DNA of 64,000 nucleotides from Thermacetogenium phaeum DSM 12270 (GTDB taxonomy: Bacteria > Bacillota > DSM-12270 > Thermacetogeniales > Thermacetogeniaceae), in the NCBI RefSeq assembly GCF_000305935.1, contig NC_018870.1, positions 1,133,942-1,197,941 of the forward strand, given 5' to 3'. Of this stretch, positions 9,715 to 19,825 are shown piece by piece (within the stretch, counting starts at the first letter, position 1; each line of letters opens with the position of its first letter). The notes under the pieces were generated by a model. It searched no databases, had not been told where the DNA came from, and worked only from the letters and a program-made list of their open reading frames with translations. Made by a program: the position numbers and the translations under genes.

Positions 9715-11423
9715 TTCCCACGCTGCGGGAGGTGCCTGCCGAGGCCGACGCGATCAGCCACCAGCTGTTGCTGCGTGCCGGGATGGTCAGAAGGGTGGCT
9801 GCTGGCGTCTACTCACTCCTGCCGCTGGGGAACCGGGTTGTCAAGAAGATCGAGAAGATTGTGAGAGAAGAGATGGAGCGAGCCGGTGGGACCGAATTGC
9901 TGTTGCCCATCATTCAACCGGCGGAAGTCTGGCATGAGTCGGGCCGCTGGAATGTCTACGGCCCGGAACTGTTCCGGCTGCAAGATCGCCACGGCAGGGA
10001 TTTTTGCCTTGGCCCCACCCACGAGGAACTAATTACTACCCTCTTTCGGCAAGAGATCAAATCATACCGCCAGCTGCCCCTTCTTCTCTATCAGATCCAG
10101 AATAAATACCGTGATGAAAGGCGGCCGCGCTTCGGCCTGTTGCGAGGCCGTGAGTTCATTATGAAGGATCTCTATTCTTTCGACAGGGACGAAGAAGGCC
10201 TAGATATCAGCTACCGCAAAATGTATGAGGCTTACACCCGGGTTTTCAGCAGGTGCGGCCTGGTTTTCCGGGTTGTCGAAGCGGACACCGGGGCTATCGG
10301 AGGGACCAATTCTCACGAGTTCATGGTGCTGGCAGATACCGGCGAGGAGGAACTGGTATTCTGCTCTCTCTGCGATTACGCTGCCAATACGGAAAAGGCG
10401 CCCTGCCGGCCGCAGGGTGAGCAGGAGGAAGAAGCGAGGCCGTTGCAGCTGGTTGCCACACCTGCGGCGCGCACCGTTGATGATCTGGCCAGTTATCTTG
10501 GGGTGGATGCCCGAAAGATCTTGAAGTCCCTCTTTTTCGACGCCGATGGGGAGCCGGTCGTTGTCTTGGTGCGCGGTGACCGCTCCGTCAATGAAACTAA
10601 GGTTAAGAATTTTCTCTTGGCCAACAGCCTGGAAATTGCCGATGAAGTAGAAATTCTCAACCGCTACGGTGTGCCGATGGGATTCGCCGGCCCGGTTGGG
10701 CTACGAGAGAAGATGCCGGTGAAAATACTCGGGGATGAAGAAGTTAGGGCTCTTTCCAATGCGGTAGCAGGAGCGAACAGGGTGGATTACCATTATCTTA
10801 ATGTCAATCCCGGCCGCGATTTCGATGTTGATGTTTACGGTGATTTCCGCACGGCGCAAGAGGGGGATCCCTGCCCTCTTTGTGGAGCACCGCTGCAGGT
10901 ATGCAGGGGGATTGAAGTAGGCCATATTTTTAAGCTGGGAACAAAGTACAGTGAAGCCTTAAAGGCAACCATTATCGATGAGAAGGGAAATGAGGTTCCC
11001 GTTGTCATGGGATGTTATGGTATCGGAATAACCAGAACCATGGCTGCAGCCGTGGAGCAAAAACATGACCAGGACGGGATCATCTGGCCTGTTGCTATTG
11101 CTCCTTATGAGGTAGTGTTGATGGCGGTCAACCAGGGGGATGCCTTACACGCCCGCTATGCTGAAGAACTGTACCGGGAGTTCCTTCAGGCCGGAATTGA
11201 TGTTATTTACGACGACCGCCTGGAGAGGCCCGGAGTCAAGTTCAAAGATGCCGATTTGATCGGGTACCCGGCGCGGGTTGTCATCGGTAAGAAGATGGTA
11301 TCCGAAGGTTTGCTGGAGATCAAATGGCGGGAGACCGGAGAGACGGTATTGAAAAAGAGGAGCGAGGCGGTCGAGTACCTCCGTCAGAAGCTCTCTGCCA
11401 TGCGGAGCCGGGAAGGAGAATAG
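9693..11423 (+). CDS. proS: Prolyl-tRNA synthetase, bacterial type with editing domain
   Basis: Class II synthetase charging tRNA-Pro. At 576 residues it is the long bacterial form: class II core at the N-terminus (motif 2 around [18 protein letters not shown]), an inserted YbaK-like editing domain at about 225-400, then the core again and an anticodon-binding domain from about 470. The segment [15 protein letters not shown] is characteristic. The ATG overlaps the ispG 3' end; AGGAAAGG lies upstream. Confidence 0.97.
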   Translation: MRVTRMLIPTLREVPAEADAISHQLLLRAGMVRRVAAGVYSLLPLGNRVVKKIEKIVREEMERAGGTELLLPIIQPAEVWHESGRWNVYGPELFRLQDRHGRDFCLGPTHEELITTLFRQEIKSYRQLPLLLYQIQNKYRDERRPRFGLLRGREFIMKDLYSFDRDEEGLDISYRKMYEAYTRVFSRCGLVFRVVEADTGAIGGTNSHEFMVLADTGEEELVFCSLCDYAANTEKAPCRPQGEQEEEARPLQLVATPAARTVDDLASYLGVDARKILKSLFFDADGEPVVVLVRGDRSVNETKVKNFLLANSLEIADEVEILNRYGVPMGFAGPVGLREKMPVKILGDEEVRALSNAVAGANRVDYHYLNVNPGRDFDVDVYGDFRTAQEGDPCPLCGAPLQVCRGIEVGHIFKLGTKYSEALKATIIDEKGNEVPVVMGCYGIGITRTMAAAVEQKHDQDGIIWPVAIAPYEVVLMAVNQGDALHARYAEELYREFLQAGIDVIYDDRLERPGVKFKDADLIGYPARVVIGKKMVSEGLLEIKWRETGETVLKKRSEAVEYLRQKLSAMRSREGE

Positions 11424-11425
11424 TA

Positions 11426-11455
11426 TTGCATAAGCAGCACATATTTTGCTATAAT
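11426..11455 (+). promoter_or_regulatory. Putative promoter of the rimP-nusA-infB operon
   Basis: TTGCAT (11426-11431) and a perfect TATAAT (11450-11455) are 18 bp apart, immediately after the proS stop. Confidence 0.7.
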
Positions 11456-11492
11456 GACATCGAAGAGCCATTAAGCGATCAGGAGGTTGTAG

Positions 11493-11513
11493 AGAGTGGG
11501 TTGAACCCACTCT
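11493..11513 (+). promoter_or_regulatory. rimP leader hairpin
   Basis: Perfect 8-bp stem AGAGTGGG / CCCACTCT with loop TTGAA, followed by TTTAATATT. Hairpins of this GUGGG...CCCAC kind recur upstream of rimP in many bacteria and have been proposed to regulate the nusA operon. It may act as a weak terminator. Confidence 0.6.
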
Positions 11514-11547
11514 TTAATATTATTCTATTTATACAGGGGAGATTTTT

Positions 11548-12009
11548 GTGAAGATGGCTTCGGTGAGTGACAGGGTGACGGATGTGATCATGCCTTTGCT
11601 GGCCAGAGAGTCCCTGGAGCTGGTGGATGTGGAGTATAAGAAAGAGGGAGCCGCTTGGTACCTGCGGGTTTTTATTGATAAACCGGGTGGGGTACAGCTT
11701 GGAGACTGTGAAAAGGCGAGCCTCCTCATCGGTTCCGAGCTGGACAAACACGACATTATACCCCACCGGTATTACCTGGAGGTGTCCTCACCGGGCGTCG
11801 AGAGGCCGCTTAAAAAACCGGAGGATTTCCTTCGTTTTCGCGGCTCTGAAATCGTTGTCCGCACCACCGCCAAATTCGAGGGTAACAAGAACTTTCAAGG
11901 CAAGATAGTCGATTATGATGAAGACGACCGGGTGGTTATAGAGACGGCAGACGGCCTGTTAAAGATCCCCCACAGCCTGATATCCAAAGCTAGATTAAAG
12001 GTGTTTTAA
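11548..12009 (+). CDS. rimP: Ribosome maturation factor RimP
   Basis: Needed for 30S subunit assembly. The 153-residue protein has the two-domain RimP layout: an N-terminal alpha/beta domain with LELVDVEYKKEG and WYLRVFIDKPGGV, the YYLEVSSPGVERPL block, and a C-terminal SH3-like barrel. GTG at 11548 follows AGGGGAG by about 7 nt; ATG at 11554 is an alternative. First gene of the nusA operon. Confidence 0.95.
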   Translation: MKMASVSDRVTDVIMPLLARESLELVDVEYKKEGAAWYLRVFIDKPGGVQLGDCEKASLLIGSELDKHDIIPHRYYLEVSSPGVERPLKKPEDFLRFRGSEIVVRTTAKFEGNKNFQGKIVDYDEDDRVVIETADGLLKIPHSLISKARLKVF

Positions 12010-12034
12010 ATTGCAAGCGAGGAGGTGAAGATGT

Positions 12035-13114
12035 TTGAATCTAGAATTTATCAACGCTCTCAAAGACATCGAAAAAGAAAAGGGAATCAGCAGCGAGGTT
12101 CTTTTACAGGCAATAGAGCATGCTTTGCTGACCGCATACAGGAAAAACTTCGGTTCAACTCAGAATGCCCGCATCGAGATACTCAGGGAGACGGGAGAAA
12201 TTAAGGTTTTTTCCCGAAAAACCGTCGTTTCTGAGGTTACCGATCCGAGGCTGGAAATCTCCGTGGAACAGGCCAGAGAAATCGATCCCGACGCCAAAGA
12301 AGGGGATGTCGTAGATGAAGAAGTGACTCCGCAAGAATTTGGGCGCATCGCAGCGCAGGCGGCCAAGCAGGTTGTGGTTCAACAGATCCGTGAAGCAGAG
12401 CGGGGTTTGATCTACGAGGAGTTCTTAAGCCGGGAGGGAGATATAGTTACCGGCGTGGTGCGTCGTCAGGAGACCAAAAATGTCTATATCGACCTAGGGC
12501 GGGCGGAGGCTTTGCTAGCGCCGGCGGAACAGATTCCGACGGAAAGGTATAACAGAGGGGACAGGATCAAGACTTATGTAACTGAGGTCAAAAAGACCAC
12601 CAAAGGGCCACAAATATTGGTATCCCGCACTCATCCCGGCCTGTTAAAGAGACTCTTTGAACTTGAGGTTCCGGAGATTTTCGAGGGAATAGTAGAGTTA
12701 AAGGCGGTTGCCAGAGAGCCAGGATTGAGGTCCAAGATAGCGGTTTATTCCAAAGATGAAAATGTGGATTCTATCGGCGCTTGTGTGGGACCAAAGGGTA
12801 TCCGTGTGCAGGCGATCGTCAATGAGTTGAGGGGCGAAAAAATCGACATTATTAAATGGGATAGCGATATCAAGGTGTTTATCGCCAACGCCCTTAGTCC
12901 TGCCAAGGTGGTCTCCGTAGAGATTGAGGAAGGGGAGAAGATCGCTCGAGTGGTTGTCCCCGACAATCAGCTTTCCCTGGCAATAGGTAAAGAGGGACAG
13001 AATGCCCGTTTGGCGGCTCGTCTTACTGGCTGGAAGATCGATATCAGGAGTGAATCTCAACAGATTGCCTCCTCTGAGGAGGGCAAGGAGGAGGATCCCT
13101 CATGCCTAGAGTAA
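12035..13114 (+). CDS. nusA: Transcription termination/antitermination factor NusA
   Basis: Binds RNA polymerase and nascent RNA to control pausing, termination and antitermination. 359 residues: N-terminal polymerase-binding domain (1-130), S1 domain (about 133-200, GDIVTGVVRRQETKNVYIDL), then two KH domains including VGPKGIRVQAIVNEL and AIGKEGQNARLAARLTGW. It lacks the C-terminal acidic repeats of E. coli NusA, as is normal for Firmicutes. TTG start behind GAGGAGGTGA. It overlaps the next gene by 13 nt. Confidence 0.97.
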   Translation: MNLEFINALKDIEKEKGISSEVLLQAIEHALLTAYRKNFGSTQNARIEILRETGEIKVFSRKTVVSEVTDPRLEISVEQAREIDPDAKEGDVVDEEVTPQEFGRIAAQAAKQVVVQQIREAERGLIYEEFLSREGDIVTGVVRRQETKNVYIDLGRAEALLAPAEQIPTERYNRGDRIKTYVTEVKKTTKGPQILVSRTHPGLLKRLFELEVPEIFEGIVELKAVAREPGLRSKIAVYSKDENVDSIGACVGPKGIRVQAIVNELRGEKIDIIKWDSDIKVFIANALSPAKVVSVEIEEGEKIARVVVPDNQLSLAIGKEGQNARLAARLTGWKIDIRSESQQIASSEEGKEEDPSCLE

Positions 13115-13377
13115 AGAAGGTGCCCAAGCGGATTTGTGTGGCTTGCAGACAGATAAAGGACAAGAAAGAGCTTATTCGTGTGGTGAGAACGCCCGATCGA
13201 GCGGTTGAAGTTGACCCTACGGGAAAAAAGTCTGGCCGCGGCGCCTATATCTGCCGGGACTTGAATTGCCTGGAGACAGCTTTGGCCGGCAGGCATTTGC
13301 AACGGGCGCTGAATACGGAGCTGCCTTCAGAGGTGATCGAGGGACTAAAACAGATGCTCATGGGTGAGAGCAATTGA
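13102..13377 (+). CDS. rnpM: YlxR-family RNA-binding protein (RnpM)
   Basis: The 91-residue product has the YlxR signature: RICVACRQ near the N-terminus and GRGAYICRDLNCLETA. YlxR of Bacillus was reported to bind RNase P RNA and modulate its activity (RnpM). It lies between nusA and ylxQ, its conserved position. It overlaps both neighbours, so translation is coupled. Confidence 0.93.
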   Translation: MPRVKKVPKRICVACRQIKDKKELIRVVRTPDRAVEVDPTGKKSGRGAYICRDLNCLETALAGRHLQRALNTELPSEVIEGLKQMLMGESN

Positions 13378-13691
13378 CGTCTCTTTATTCTCTGCTGGGA
13401 TTTGCCAAACGAGCGGGGAAACTCCTGTCGGGTATAACAAATTGCCTCCTTGCCCTCAGGAAAGGAAAGGCACATCTTGTGCTGATAGCTGTAGATGCCG
13501 GTGTCAGCAAGAGAAAGGTGATTGGAGCCTGTTCATCTTTAAAGGTGCCGTGGCTGGAGTTCGGTTCTAAGGAAACCTTCTGGAAACATTTGGGAAGCCC
13601 TTCCTGCTACTGGGCAATTCTATCCAGGGAGCTGGCCAAGAGTTTTCTCGAGAAGTACCAGCAGAGTTATAAAAATAACGAGCGGGGGTGA
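13374..13691 (+). CDS. YlxQ, ribosomal protein L7Ae-like RNA-binding protein
   Basis: The 105-residue protein of the L7Ae/L30e/S12e fold has [15 protein letters not shown] and [14 protein letters not shown]. Family members bind kink-turn RNA; the function of the bacterial YlxQ group is not settled. A TTG start overlaps the rnpM stop by four bases. The C-terminal part ([16 protein letters not shown]) is slightly divergent from the family. Confidence 0.85.
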   Translation: MTSLYSLLGFAKRAGKLLSGITNCLLALRKGKAHLVLIAVDAGVSKRKVIGACSSLKVPWLEFGSKETFWKHLGSPSCYWAILSRELAKSFLEKYQQSYKNNERG

Positions 13692-13695
13692 TTCA

Positions 13696-15861
13696 ATGGC
13701 AAGAATTCGTGTTCATGAACTGGCCAAGGAATTAAAAATCAATAGCAAAGAGCTGATCGCCCGTTTGCGCCAAATGGGTTACGCGGTTAAAAATCACATG
13801 AGCACGCTGGATGAGAGAGATGTGCTCAAAATAAAGAAATCGCTGACAGCTCCGCATATTGAAACCAAGAATGCCAGACAGCCCCAAAAGAAGAGCGCTG
13901 ACAAAGCGGAGATAAAAGAGAATGACTTTCGCAAACGGGCACTGGCACGAAAAGAGGAACAGCGCCAGAGAAAGGAGCAGAACCAGCGTAAAATCCTGGC
14001 GAAAGTGGCAGCACATCCCCACCACAGCCGTGGAAGAAAAAAGCGGAGGGATGCGAGCCGAAATACGGATGAAATGGGTGCGGAGCGGAAGAAGATAGTC
14101 ATTGGGGATCAGATAACCGTACAGGAGTTGGCCAACATCCTGCATGTCAGCGGCAGTGAAGTGATCACCAAGCTAATCGCACTCGGAGTTATGGCTTCAC
14201 TCAACCAGCTGATTGACAGTGACACGGCAACACTGGTAGCTGCGGAATTTGGCGTTGATGTAGAGGTACGCGACGATTCTCAGGAGTTGGAGGCGTTGCT
14301 TGAAGATGTCCCGGATAAGCCGGAAGATCTGGAGCCAAGGCCACCGGTAATTACCGTGATGGGGCATGTTGACCATGGTAAAACCTCTCTTTTAGATTAT
14401 ATCCGCCACACCAATGTCACGGCAACGGAAGCCGGAGGCATAACTCAGCACATCGGAGCCTATCAGATCGAGGTTAGGGGCAAAAAGATAACATTTCTGG
14501 ATACACCAGGCCATGAGGCATTTACGGCCATGCGTGCCCGGGGTGCACAGGTCACCGATATTGCCGTTCTGGTGGTTGCGGCAGACGACGGAGTTATGCC
14601 GCAGACTGTAGAGGCTATCAATCATGCCAAAGCAGCAGGTGTTCCCATTGTTGTTGCCGTAAACAAGATCGATAAGCCGGGAGCAAATGCGGAACGCGTC
14701 AAACAACAGCTGGCAGAACATGGTATTGTTCCCGAGGAGTGGGGGGGAGACAACATTTGTGTCCCAGTCTCGGCAAAGACTGGTGCCGGTATTGACCAGC
14801 TGTTGGAGATGCTGTTGCTCGTTGCCGAGATGGAGGAGCTTAAAGCAAATCCTAACTGTCCGGCACGAGGGACGGTTATAGAAGCGCAACTGGATAAAGG
14901 AAGGGGGCCTGTTGCTACCGTATTAATCCAGAAAGGCACCCTGAAGGTTGGGGATATCATTCTGGCAGGTACAGCTTGCGGCAAGGTAAGAGCCATGCAG
15001 GATTATAAAGGACGCCGGATTAAAAAGGCATCTCCGGGAACCCCTGTAGAGATACTGGGACTTTCGGAGGTACCGGAGGCTGGCGATCTCTTTTATGTGG
15101 TAAAGGATGAAAAATTGGCACGCCAGATTGTGGAAAAACGCCAGGAAAAGAAACGGCTGAGCGAAAGTGCGGGTCCGGACAAGGTCACGCTGGAAGACCT
15201 CTTCAAACAAATCCAGGAAGGCAAGGTAAAAGAGCTGAATCTCGTCGTTAAAGCCGATGTGCAGGGATCTGTGGAAGCCCTTATTCAGGCTTTGTCCAAG
15301 TTGAGCACCGATGAGGTGAGAATAAATATCATTCATTCCGGTGTAGGGGCGATAACCGAAACCGATGTCATGCTTGCCAGTGCCTCCAACGCTCTGGTAA
15401 TCGGTTTCAATGTGCGTCCTGATGCCAATGCCAAAAAGACCGCCGAATCTCAGCAAGTGGAAATCAGGCTTTACCGGGTCATTTATGAGGCTATTGATGA
15501 TGTTAAGGCTGCCCTCGAGGGTCTTTTGGAACCGATTTATAAAGAGGTGCCGGTAGGAAGAGCTGAGGTGCGTGAGATCTTCCATATTCCCAAAGTCGGT
15601 GTCGTTGCCGGTTGTTACGTTTCCGAGGGTAAGGTAATCAGGAATGGAAAAGTGCGCGTCGTCCGGGATGGGGTAGTCATCTATGACGGTACGATCGCTT
15701 CTCTCAAGCGCTTTAAAGATGACGCCAGAGAAGTGGTTCAGGGGCACGAGTGCGGAATCGGACTTGACCGGTTCCAGGATCTGAAACCGGGAGATATCCT
15801 AGAGGGATATCAGATTGAAGAGCTGAAAAGAGAGTTGAAGCCTTTATTAAGAGGTGATTAA
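13696..15861 (+). CDS. infB: Translation initiation factor IF-2
   Basis: GTPase that brings initiator tRNA to the 30S subunit. 721 residues: IF2_N domain at 1-55 ([20 protein letters not shown]), a basic/charged linker (60-135), a second IF2_N-like segment (~137-190), then the G domain with GHVDHGKT near 222, [16 protein letters not shown] and SAKTGAG, followed by beta-barrel and C-terminal tRNA-binding domains. The linker is short compared with enterobacterial IF-2. ATG follows a GGGGTGA site. Confidence 0.98.
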   Translation: MARIRVHELAKELKINSKELIARLRQMGYAVKNHMSTLDERDVLKIKKSLTAPHIETKNARQPQKKSADKAEIKENDFRKRALARKEEQRQRKEQNQRKILAKVAAHPHHSRGRKKRRDASRNTDEMGAERKKIVIGDQITVQELANILHVSGSEVITKLIALGVMASLNQLIDSDTATLVAAEFGVDVEVRDDSQELEALLEDVPDKPEDLEPRPPVITVMGHVDHGKTSLLDYIRHTNVTATEAGGITQHIGAYQIEVRGKKITFLDTPGHEAFTAMRARGAQVTDIAVLVVAADDGVMPQTVEAINHAKAAGVPIVVAVNKIDKPGANAERVKQQLAEHGIVPEEWGGDNICVPVSAKTGAGIDQLLEMLLLVAEMEELKANPNCPARGTVIEAQLDKGRGPVATVLIQKGTLKVGDIILAGTACGKVRAMQDYKGRRIKKASPGTPVEILGLSEVPEAGDLFYVVKDEKLARQIVEKRQEKKRLSESAGPDKVTLEDLFKQIQEGKVKELNLVVKADVQGSVEALIQALSKLSTDEVRINIIHSGVGAITETDVMLASASNALVIGFNVRPDANAKKTAESQQVEIRLYRVIYEAIDDVKAALEGLLEPIYKEVPVGRAEVREIFHIPKVGVVAGCYVSEGKVIRNGKVRVVRDGVVIYDGTIASLKRFKDDAREVVQGHECGIGLDRFQDLKPGDILEGYQIEELKRELKPLLRGD

Positions 15862-15862
15862 G

Positions 15863-16213
15863 GTGGGATACCGTGCTAACCGGTTGGGGGAGGAGATCAA
15901 GAGGATCGTCACAGATCTCTTGAGAACTGAAATTAAGGATCCACGCATTTCTCCCTTTACCACTGTCACCGAAGTCGATGTGTCAAAGGACCTTCGTTAT
16001 GCCAAGATTTATGTAAGCGTTCTGGGGGAGCGAGAAGAACAGCAGCGAACTCTGGAGGGTTTGCAAAACGCCTCCGGATTCATCCGTTCCGAGCTGGGAA
16101 AACAAATACGGCTGCGTTATAACCCGGAGATAACTTTTTGCCTGGACTCTTCGATCCAGCACGGTTTGAAGATCAACCAGATCCTCCATGATCTGGCAAA
16201 AGAACAGGAATGA
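15863..16213 (+). CDS. rbfA: Ribosome-binding factor A
   Basis: KH-like protein for late 16S rRNA maturation. It contains RLGEEIKRIVTDLL, IKDPRISPFTTVTEVDVSKD and the C-terminal RYNPEITFCLDSSIQHGLKI, typical of the family; 116 residues. GTG at 15863 is chosen over GTG at 15854 because GAGGTG sits 6 nt upstream of it. It follows infB by one base. Confidence 0.95.
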   Translation: MGYRANRLGEEIKRIVTDLLRTEIKDPRISPFTTVTEVDVSKDLRYAKIYVSVLGEREEQQRTLEGLQNASGFIRSELGKQIRLRYNPEITFCLDSSIQHGLKINQILHDLAKEQE

Positions 16214-16222
16214 AGGATTGAG

Positions 16223-17218
16223 ATGGGGTCTCTTGATGCTGTAGCTCGTATTATTGAAAAAAGCAATAAAATTCTGATGACCACCCATGTCAACCCCGAC
16301 GGTGATGCTGTTGGGTCACTGCTTGGGTTAGGGCTGGCTTTGGTTAATTCAGGCAAGGACGTGATGATGGTGACGGCGGCACCGATCCCTGCTGTCTATC
16401 AATATCTGCCGGGGAGCGAGCTGCTTCAATTGCCTTCTATGCTCTCCACAAGAGAGTTCGAAGCAGGTGTCGTCCTGGACTGCACGGACCTTTCTCGCAT
16501 CGGAGGAGACCTCCCTGAGCTGTTGAATGGTGCTGGTAGCGTCGTAAACATTGACCATCATATCAGCAACACCCACTTTGGGGATGTCAATGCCGTCGAT
16601 CCGAAGGCTGCAGCTACCGGGGAGATCGTTCTCGACCTCCTGTTGTTGATGGGGATTCCGGTGACACCGGATATCGCTACGAACCTCTATACCGCCCTGA
16701 TTACGGATACCGGGTCTTTTCGACATCAAAACACAACTGCCAGGTGTCATCGAACGGCAGCGGTGTTACTGGAATATGGCGCTGACCATGTGCTTGTTCA
16801 CAATTGCCTGTATGAACAAAGGACTCTGAGCAGCCTTATGCTCTTGAAGGCTGGACTGGAGACCTTGTCCCTTAGCAAAGACGGGCGTATCGCCTGGATG
16901 GCCATATCCTATGAGGATATTCTTTCCAGCGGATGTAATATGGAAGACTGTGAGGGCATCATCGATTATCCCAAATCTCTCCGCGGGGTAGAAGTCGGAA
17001 TCCTCTTCAAGGAGGTAAAGCCAGGAGAGATCAAGGTCAGCTTTCGCTCGAAGCAATACCTGGACGTTAACCGACTTGCTGCCTCTTTCGGAGGGGGCGG
17101 CCACGAACGGGCTGCCGGTTGCACCGTTAAGGGCAACCTTGCAGACGCGGTGGCCATGATCGTGAGAACGACTGAGGAACATCTGCGTCTGGCCATGAAC
17201 AATGGAGGCGTTTCCTGA
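16223..17218 (+). CDS. nrnA: DHH phosphoesterase, NrnA-type nanoRNase/pAp phosphatase
   Basis: Degrades short oligoribonucleotides and 3'-phosphoadenosine 5'-phosphate. DHH domain motifs: TTHVNPDGDAVGS, VVLDCTDLSR, VNIDHHISN; the C-terminal DHHA1 domain ends with GGGGHERAAG. The length of 331 aa matches Bacillus NrnA (about 313). It sits between rbfA and truB, a conserved position in Firmicutes. Confidence 0.93.
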   Translation: MGSLDAVARIIEKSNKILMTTHVNPDGDAVGSLLGLGLALVNSGKDVMMVTAAPIPAVYQYLPGSELLQLPSMLSTREFEAGVVLDCTDLSRIGGDLPELLNGAGSVVNIDHHISNTHFGDVNAVDPKAAATGEIVLDLLLLMGIPVTPDIATNLYTALITDTGSFRHQNTTARCHRTAAVLLEYGADHVLVHNCLYEQRTLSSLMLLKAGLETLSLSKDGRIAWMAISYEDILSSGCNMEDCEGIIDYPKSLRGVEVGILFKEVKPGEIKVSFRSKQYLDVNRLAASFGGGGHERAAGCTVKGNLADAVAMIVRTTEEHLRLAMNNGGVS

Positions 17219-17219
17219 A

Positions 17220-18155
17220 GTGAATGGTTTGATTAACGTTTTAAAACCGCCGGGGATTACTTCCCATGCGGTAGTGCTAAGTTTGCGGCGCCTTTTCCGG
17301 GTGCAGAAAATCGGTCATACGGGTACTCTGGACCCGGGAGCGGCGGGTGTTCTCCCAATTTGCGTTGGACAGGGTACAAGGGTTGCCGAATACCTTGTCA
17401 ACAAACCGAAAAGTTATCGTGCTGAGATGACCTTTGGCATCACGACCGAAACCCATGATGCCGGTGGTAAGGTGCTCAAGAGGCTTCCAGGTGTCAAGCT
17501 TGAACGTGCGCGAGTAGAAGAGGTTTTGCAGGATTTTATCGGGGAAATCAAACAGGTGCCCCCGATGACGTCGGCCCTTCACTACCGAGGGAAGAGGCTT
17601 TATAAGCTGGCGCGTGAGGGGAAAACGGTAGATCGCAGGGCGAGGAAGGTTCATATTTATGAAATCAAATTGATCCGCTTTGATGGCGAGCTACCCTACC
17701 CGCGCTTGTTGTGTGATATCACCTGCTCCAAGGGCACCTATGTGCGCAGCCTGTGTGCAGATATCGGCGAAAAGCTGGGATGCGGTGCCTTTTTATCCTT
17801 TCTGGTTCGAACAGCCAGCGGTCCCTTTCAGCTGAGCGTTTCCTACACACTGGAAGAAATAAAAGATAGATATGAAAGGCAGGATTTTTCCTTCTTGCTC
17901 CCTATCGATTATGCGCTGGAGGAATTCCCCGCTCTGATCGTGAAAGAGAAGGCTGTGCCTCATGTCTTGAACGGCCAGCCTCTGGCTCCGGCGGGAATCA
18001 TGGGAGGGGTGGGAAAGAGTGACAGGCCTCTCGTGGTCCGCCTTTACGCACCGGACGGCAGTCTTTTAGCCCTAGGCAACTACCGGTGCTCAAAAAACGG
18101 TGAGTGGTACTATAAACCGCAAAAAGTCTTTTGTCTTCTCCATCAAAATATATAA
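17220..18155 (+). CDS. truB: tRNA pseudouridine-55 synthase
   Basis: Forms pseudouridine 55 in the T-loop of tRNA. The N-terminal INVLKPPGITSH, catalytic Asp in GHTGTLDPGAAGVLP, YRAEMTFGITTETHD and the CSKGTYVRSLCADIG block are present, followed by a PUA-like C-terminal region. GTG at 17220 gives the usual MNGLINV start with GGAGG about 10 nt upstream; an earlier in-frame ATG at 17202 overlaps nrnA. Confidence 0.95.
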   Translation: MNGLINVLKPPGITSHAVVLSLRRLFRVQKIGHTGTLDPGAAGVLPICVGQGTRVAEYLVNKPKSYRAEMTFGITTETHDAGGKVLKRLPGVKLERARVEEVLQDFIGEIKQVPPMTSALHYRGKRLYKLAREGKTVDRRARKVHIYEIKLIRFDGELPYPRLLCDITCSKGTYVRSLCADIGEKLGCGAFLSFLVRTASGPFQLSVSYTLEEIKDRYERQDFSFLLPIDYALEEFPALIVKEKAVPHVLNGQPLAPAGIMGGVGKSDRPLVVRLYAPDGSLLALGNYRCSKNGEWYYKPQKVFCLLHQNI

Positions 18156-18171
18156 TAAAGAGGTTCTCTAT

Positions 18172-19119
18172 ATGAAAGTGTTGCAGGAGTTAGATCAAAC
18201 ATTTTCCGATCAGAAATTGATCCTGGCTCTTGGGAACTTTGATGGGGTACATCGCGGCCATAAACTGCTGTTGGAGGAAATGTGCCGGTTTGCCTCCCGG
18301 TTGGAAGCGGTTCCGGCAGCCCTTCTTTTTTACCCTCACCCCCAACAGGTGCTCAATCCCGAAAAAGCGCCCGGGTTGATAATTGATAATGAAAAAAAGC
18401 TTGAACTGATGGAGGCTTTGGGCATCGAGGCCGTTATCATGCTGCCCTTTGACCGGCAGATGGCCGCACTTTCTCCGCAGCAGTTTATTGAGGAGATACT
18501 GCTGGCGAAGTTAAAGGTAACGGGGGTTTTTGTCGGGTTCAATTATCGCTTCGGTTGCGGTGCTACGGGGACACCGGAGCTGCTGCTGGATTATGGGAAG
18601 AGATTGAACTTTTATGTGAGGGTAATGCCACCGGTGATCCTCAATGGAACGCCGGTGAGCAGCACTTCTGTTCGCTCAGCTCTTCTTGAAGGTGATATTT
18701 CTGAGGCAAAAAGTTTGCTCGGTTACTGGCCGGTTATCAGGGGCAGGGTAGTTCCAGGGGACGGAAGGGGGAAGAAACTCGGATATCCAACGGCGAATAT
18801 CCAGGTACCCGAACAGATGCTGGTACCCCGAAGCGGAGTATATGCCTGTCAGGCTCTTCTAGAGGGAGATTTTTATCCCGCAGTGTTGAATATCGGAAAA
18901 CATCCCACTTTCGGGTGCAGCCGCAACCCGCTGATAGAGGTTCATCTGTTGAATTTTAGAGGCAACATCTACGGGGCTAAGATGGAGATAAGGCTGTTTC
19001 AAAGGCTACGGAGCGAAAAAAAGTTTGCTAGCAAGCAGGACTTGATCAACCAGATCCGAAAAGATGTGGAGAGTGCTGTCAGAATTCTTGAGAAAATCGA
19101 AGCATTTTCGGTATGTTAG
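18172..19119 (+). CDS. ribF: Bifunctional riboflavin kinase / FMN adenylyltransferase
   Basis: Makes FMN and then FAD. The N-terminal adenylyltransferase domain shows ALGNFDGVHRGHK and STSVRSALLEGD; the C-terminal riboflavin kinase domain starts with GRGKKLGYPTANI and contains YPAVLNIGKHPTF. 315 residues, the standard length. ATG at 18172 has AAAGAGG 8 nt upstream; a longer reading back to 18100 would overlap truB and is unlikely. Confidence 0.95.
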   Translation: MKVLQELDQTFSDQKLILALGNFDGVHRGHKLLLEEMCRFASRLEAVPAALLFYPHPQQVLNPEKAPGLIIDNEKKLELMEALGIEAVIMLPFDRQMAALSPQQFIEEILLAKLKVTGVFVGFNYRFGCGATGTPELLLDYGKRLNFYVRVMPPVILNGTPVSSTSVRSALLEGDISEAKSLLGYWPVIRGRVVPGDGRGKKLGYPTANIQVPEQMLVPRSGVYACQALLEGDFYPAVLNIGKHPTFGCSRNPLIEVHLLNFRGNIYGAKMEIRLFQRLRSEKKFASKQDLINQIRKDVESAVRILEKIEAFSVC

Positions 19120-19180
19120 GGAACTACTTTTTGAAAACCGCCTTTATTTATTATGATGGCGGACTTATAGCTGCTACAGA

Positions 19181-19209
19181 TTTACATTGGGTTTATTGTA
19201 TGATAAGAT
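19181..19209 (+). promoter_or_regulatory. Putative rpsO promoter
   Basis: TTTACA (19181-19186), 17 bp, TAAGAT (19204-19209). The 347-bp ribF-rpsO gap also holds a CCGCC/GGCGG stem near 19138-19162 and the leader structure below; no gene was found in it. Confidence 0.45.
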
Positions 19210-19343
19210 TAAGTACGTAAATAAAAAAGGGGTTAAATAGCCTTAGCCAAGATAAAATAAAGATAGAGGATGTTTTCAATGCTACCCGGAAGCTCTCGGC
19301 CTAATTTATGAGTGCATCCAGGTTTCGAGGCTTTTTCGCCAAA

Positions 19344-19398
19344 TCACGACGCATCTTTGACCTGATGGTCAAAGATATACCGGCGGGGCGGCTCGTGA
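19344..19398 (+). promoter_or_regulatory. rpsO leader structure, probable S15 autoregulatory site
   Basis: TCACGA (19344-19349) pairs with TCGTGA (19393-19398), enclosing a perfect 10-bp hairpin ATCTTTGACC / GGTCAAAGAT (19353-19376) and a GC-rich arm. This multi-helix junction lies 69 bp upstream of rpsO. S15 of other Gram-positives represses its own mRNA through a three-way junction; identity with that element is inferred from position and shape. Confidence 0.5.
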
Positions 19399-19466
19399 TC
19401 ACGGTTGTCGGCAGGCAATAATATTGAGAAGAAAAGAGCGATAAGAAATAAGGAGGTTATTGAGAA

Positions 19467-19736
19467 TTGGCTTTCGATCCGGCGGTTAAAAAGGAAATCA
19501 TTGAGAAATACCAGATTCACGATCGCGACACAGGCTCTCCTGAAGTACAAATTGCTTTACTGACAGAGCGCATTAACTACCTGACAGAACACTTGAAAAT
19601 CCATAAGAAGGATCACCATTCGCGCAGAGGTCTGTTGAAAATGGTGGGTCAAAGAAGAGCACTTTTAAACTACCTGAAGAAAAGTGACCCTAACCGCTAC
19701 CGGACGATTTTAGAAAAACTTGGTTTGCGCCGGTAG
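19467..19736 (+). CDS. rpsO: 30S ribosomal protein S15
   Basis: Primary binder of the central domain of 16S rRNA. The 89-residue product has the complete S15 pattern: [20 protein letters not shown], then [12 protein letters not shown] and LLNYLKK. TTG start with AAGGAGG upstream. It precedes pnp, as in most bacteria, with an intrinsic terminator between them. Confidence 0.98.
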   Translation: MAFDPAVKKEIIEKYQIHDRDTGSPEVQIALLTERINYLTEHLKIHKKDHHSRRGLLKMVGQRRALLNYLKKSDPNRYRTILEKLGLRR

Positions 19737-19759
19737 GAATTTATTGGTTTTTGAGGAGG

Positions 19760-19797
19760 AGAGCGGTTTACCGCTCTTTCTGATTATTTTTTTTGCA
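19760..19797 (+). terminator. Terminator/attenuator between rpsO and pnp
   Basis: Stem AGAGCGGT / ACCGCTCT with a minimal loop, followed by TTCTGATTA and eight T. Read-through would feed pnp, which has no obvious promoter of its own. Confidence 0.65.
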
Positions 19798-19825
19798 TAT
19801 AGGCAAATTAATCGGGAGGTATATT

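Noticed and set aside
19270-19311. Short frame MFSMLPGSSRPNL upstream of rpsO
   Set aside because: The start is poorly placed relative to AGAGG and there is no attenuator pairing with the frame; more likely chance within the leader.
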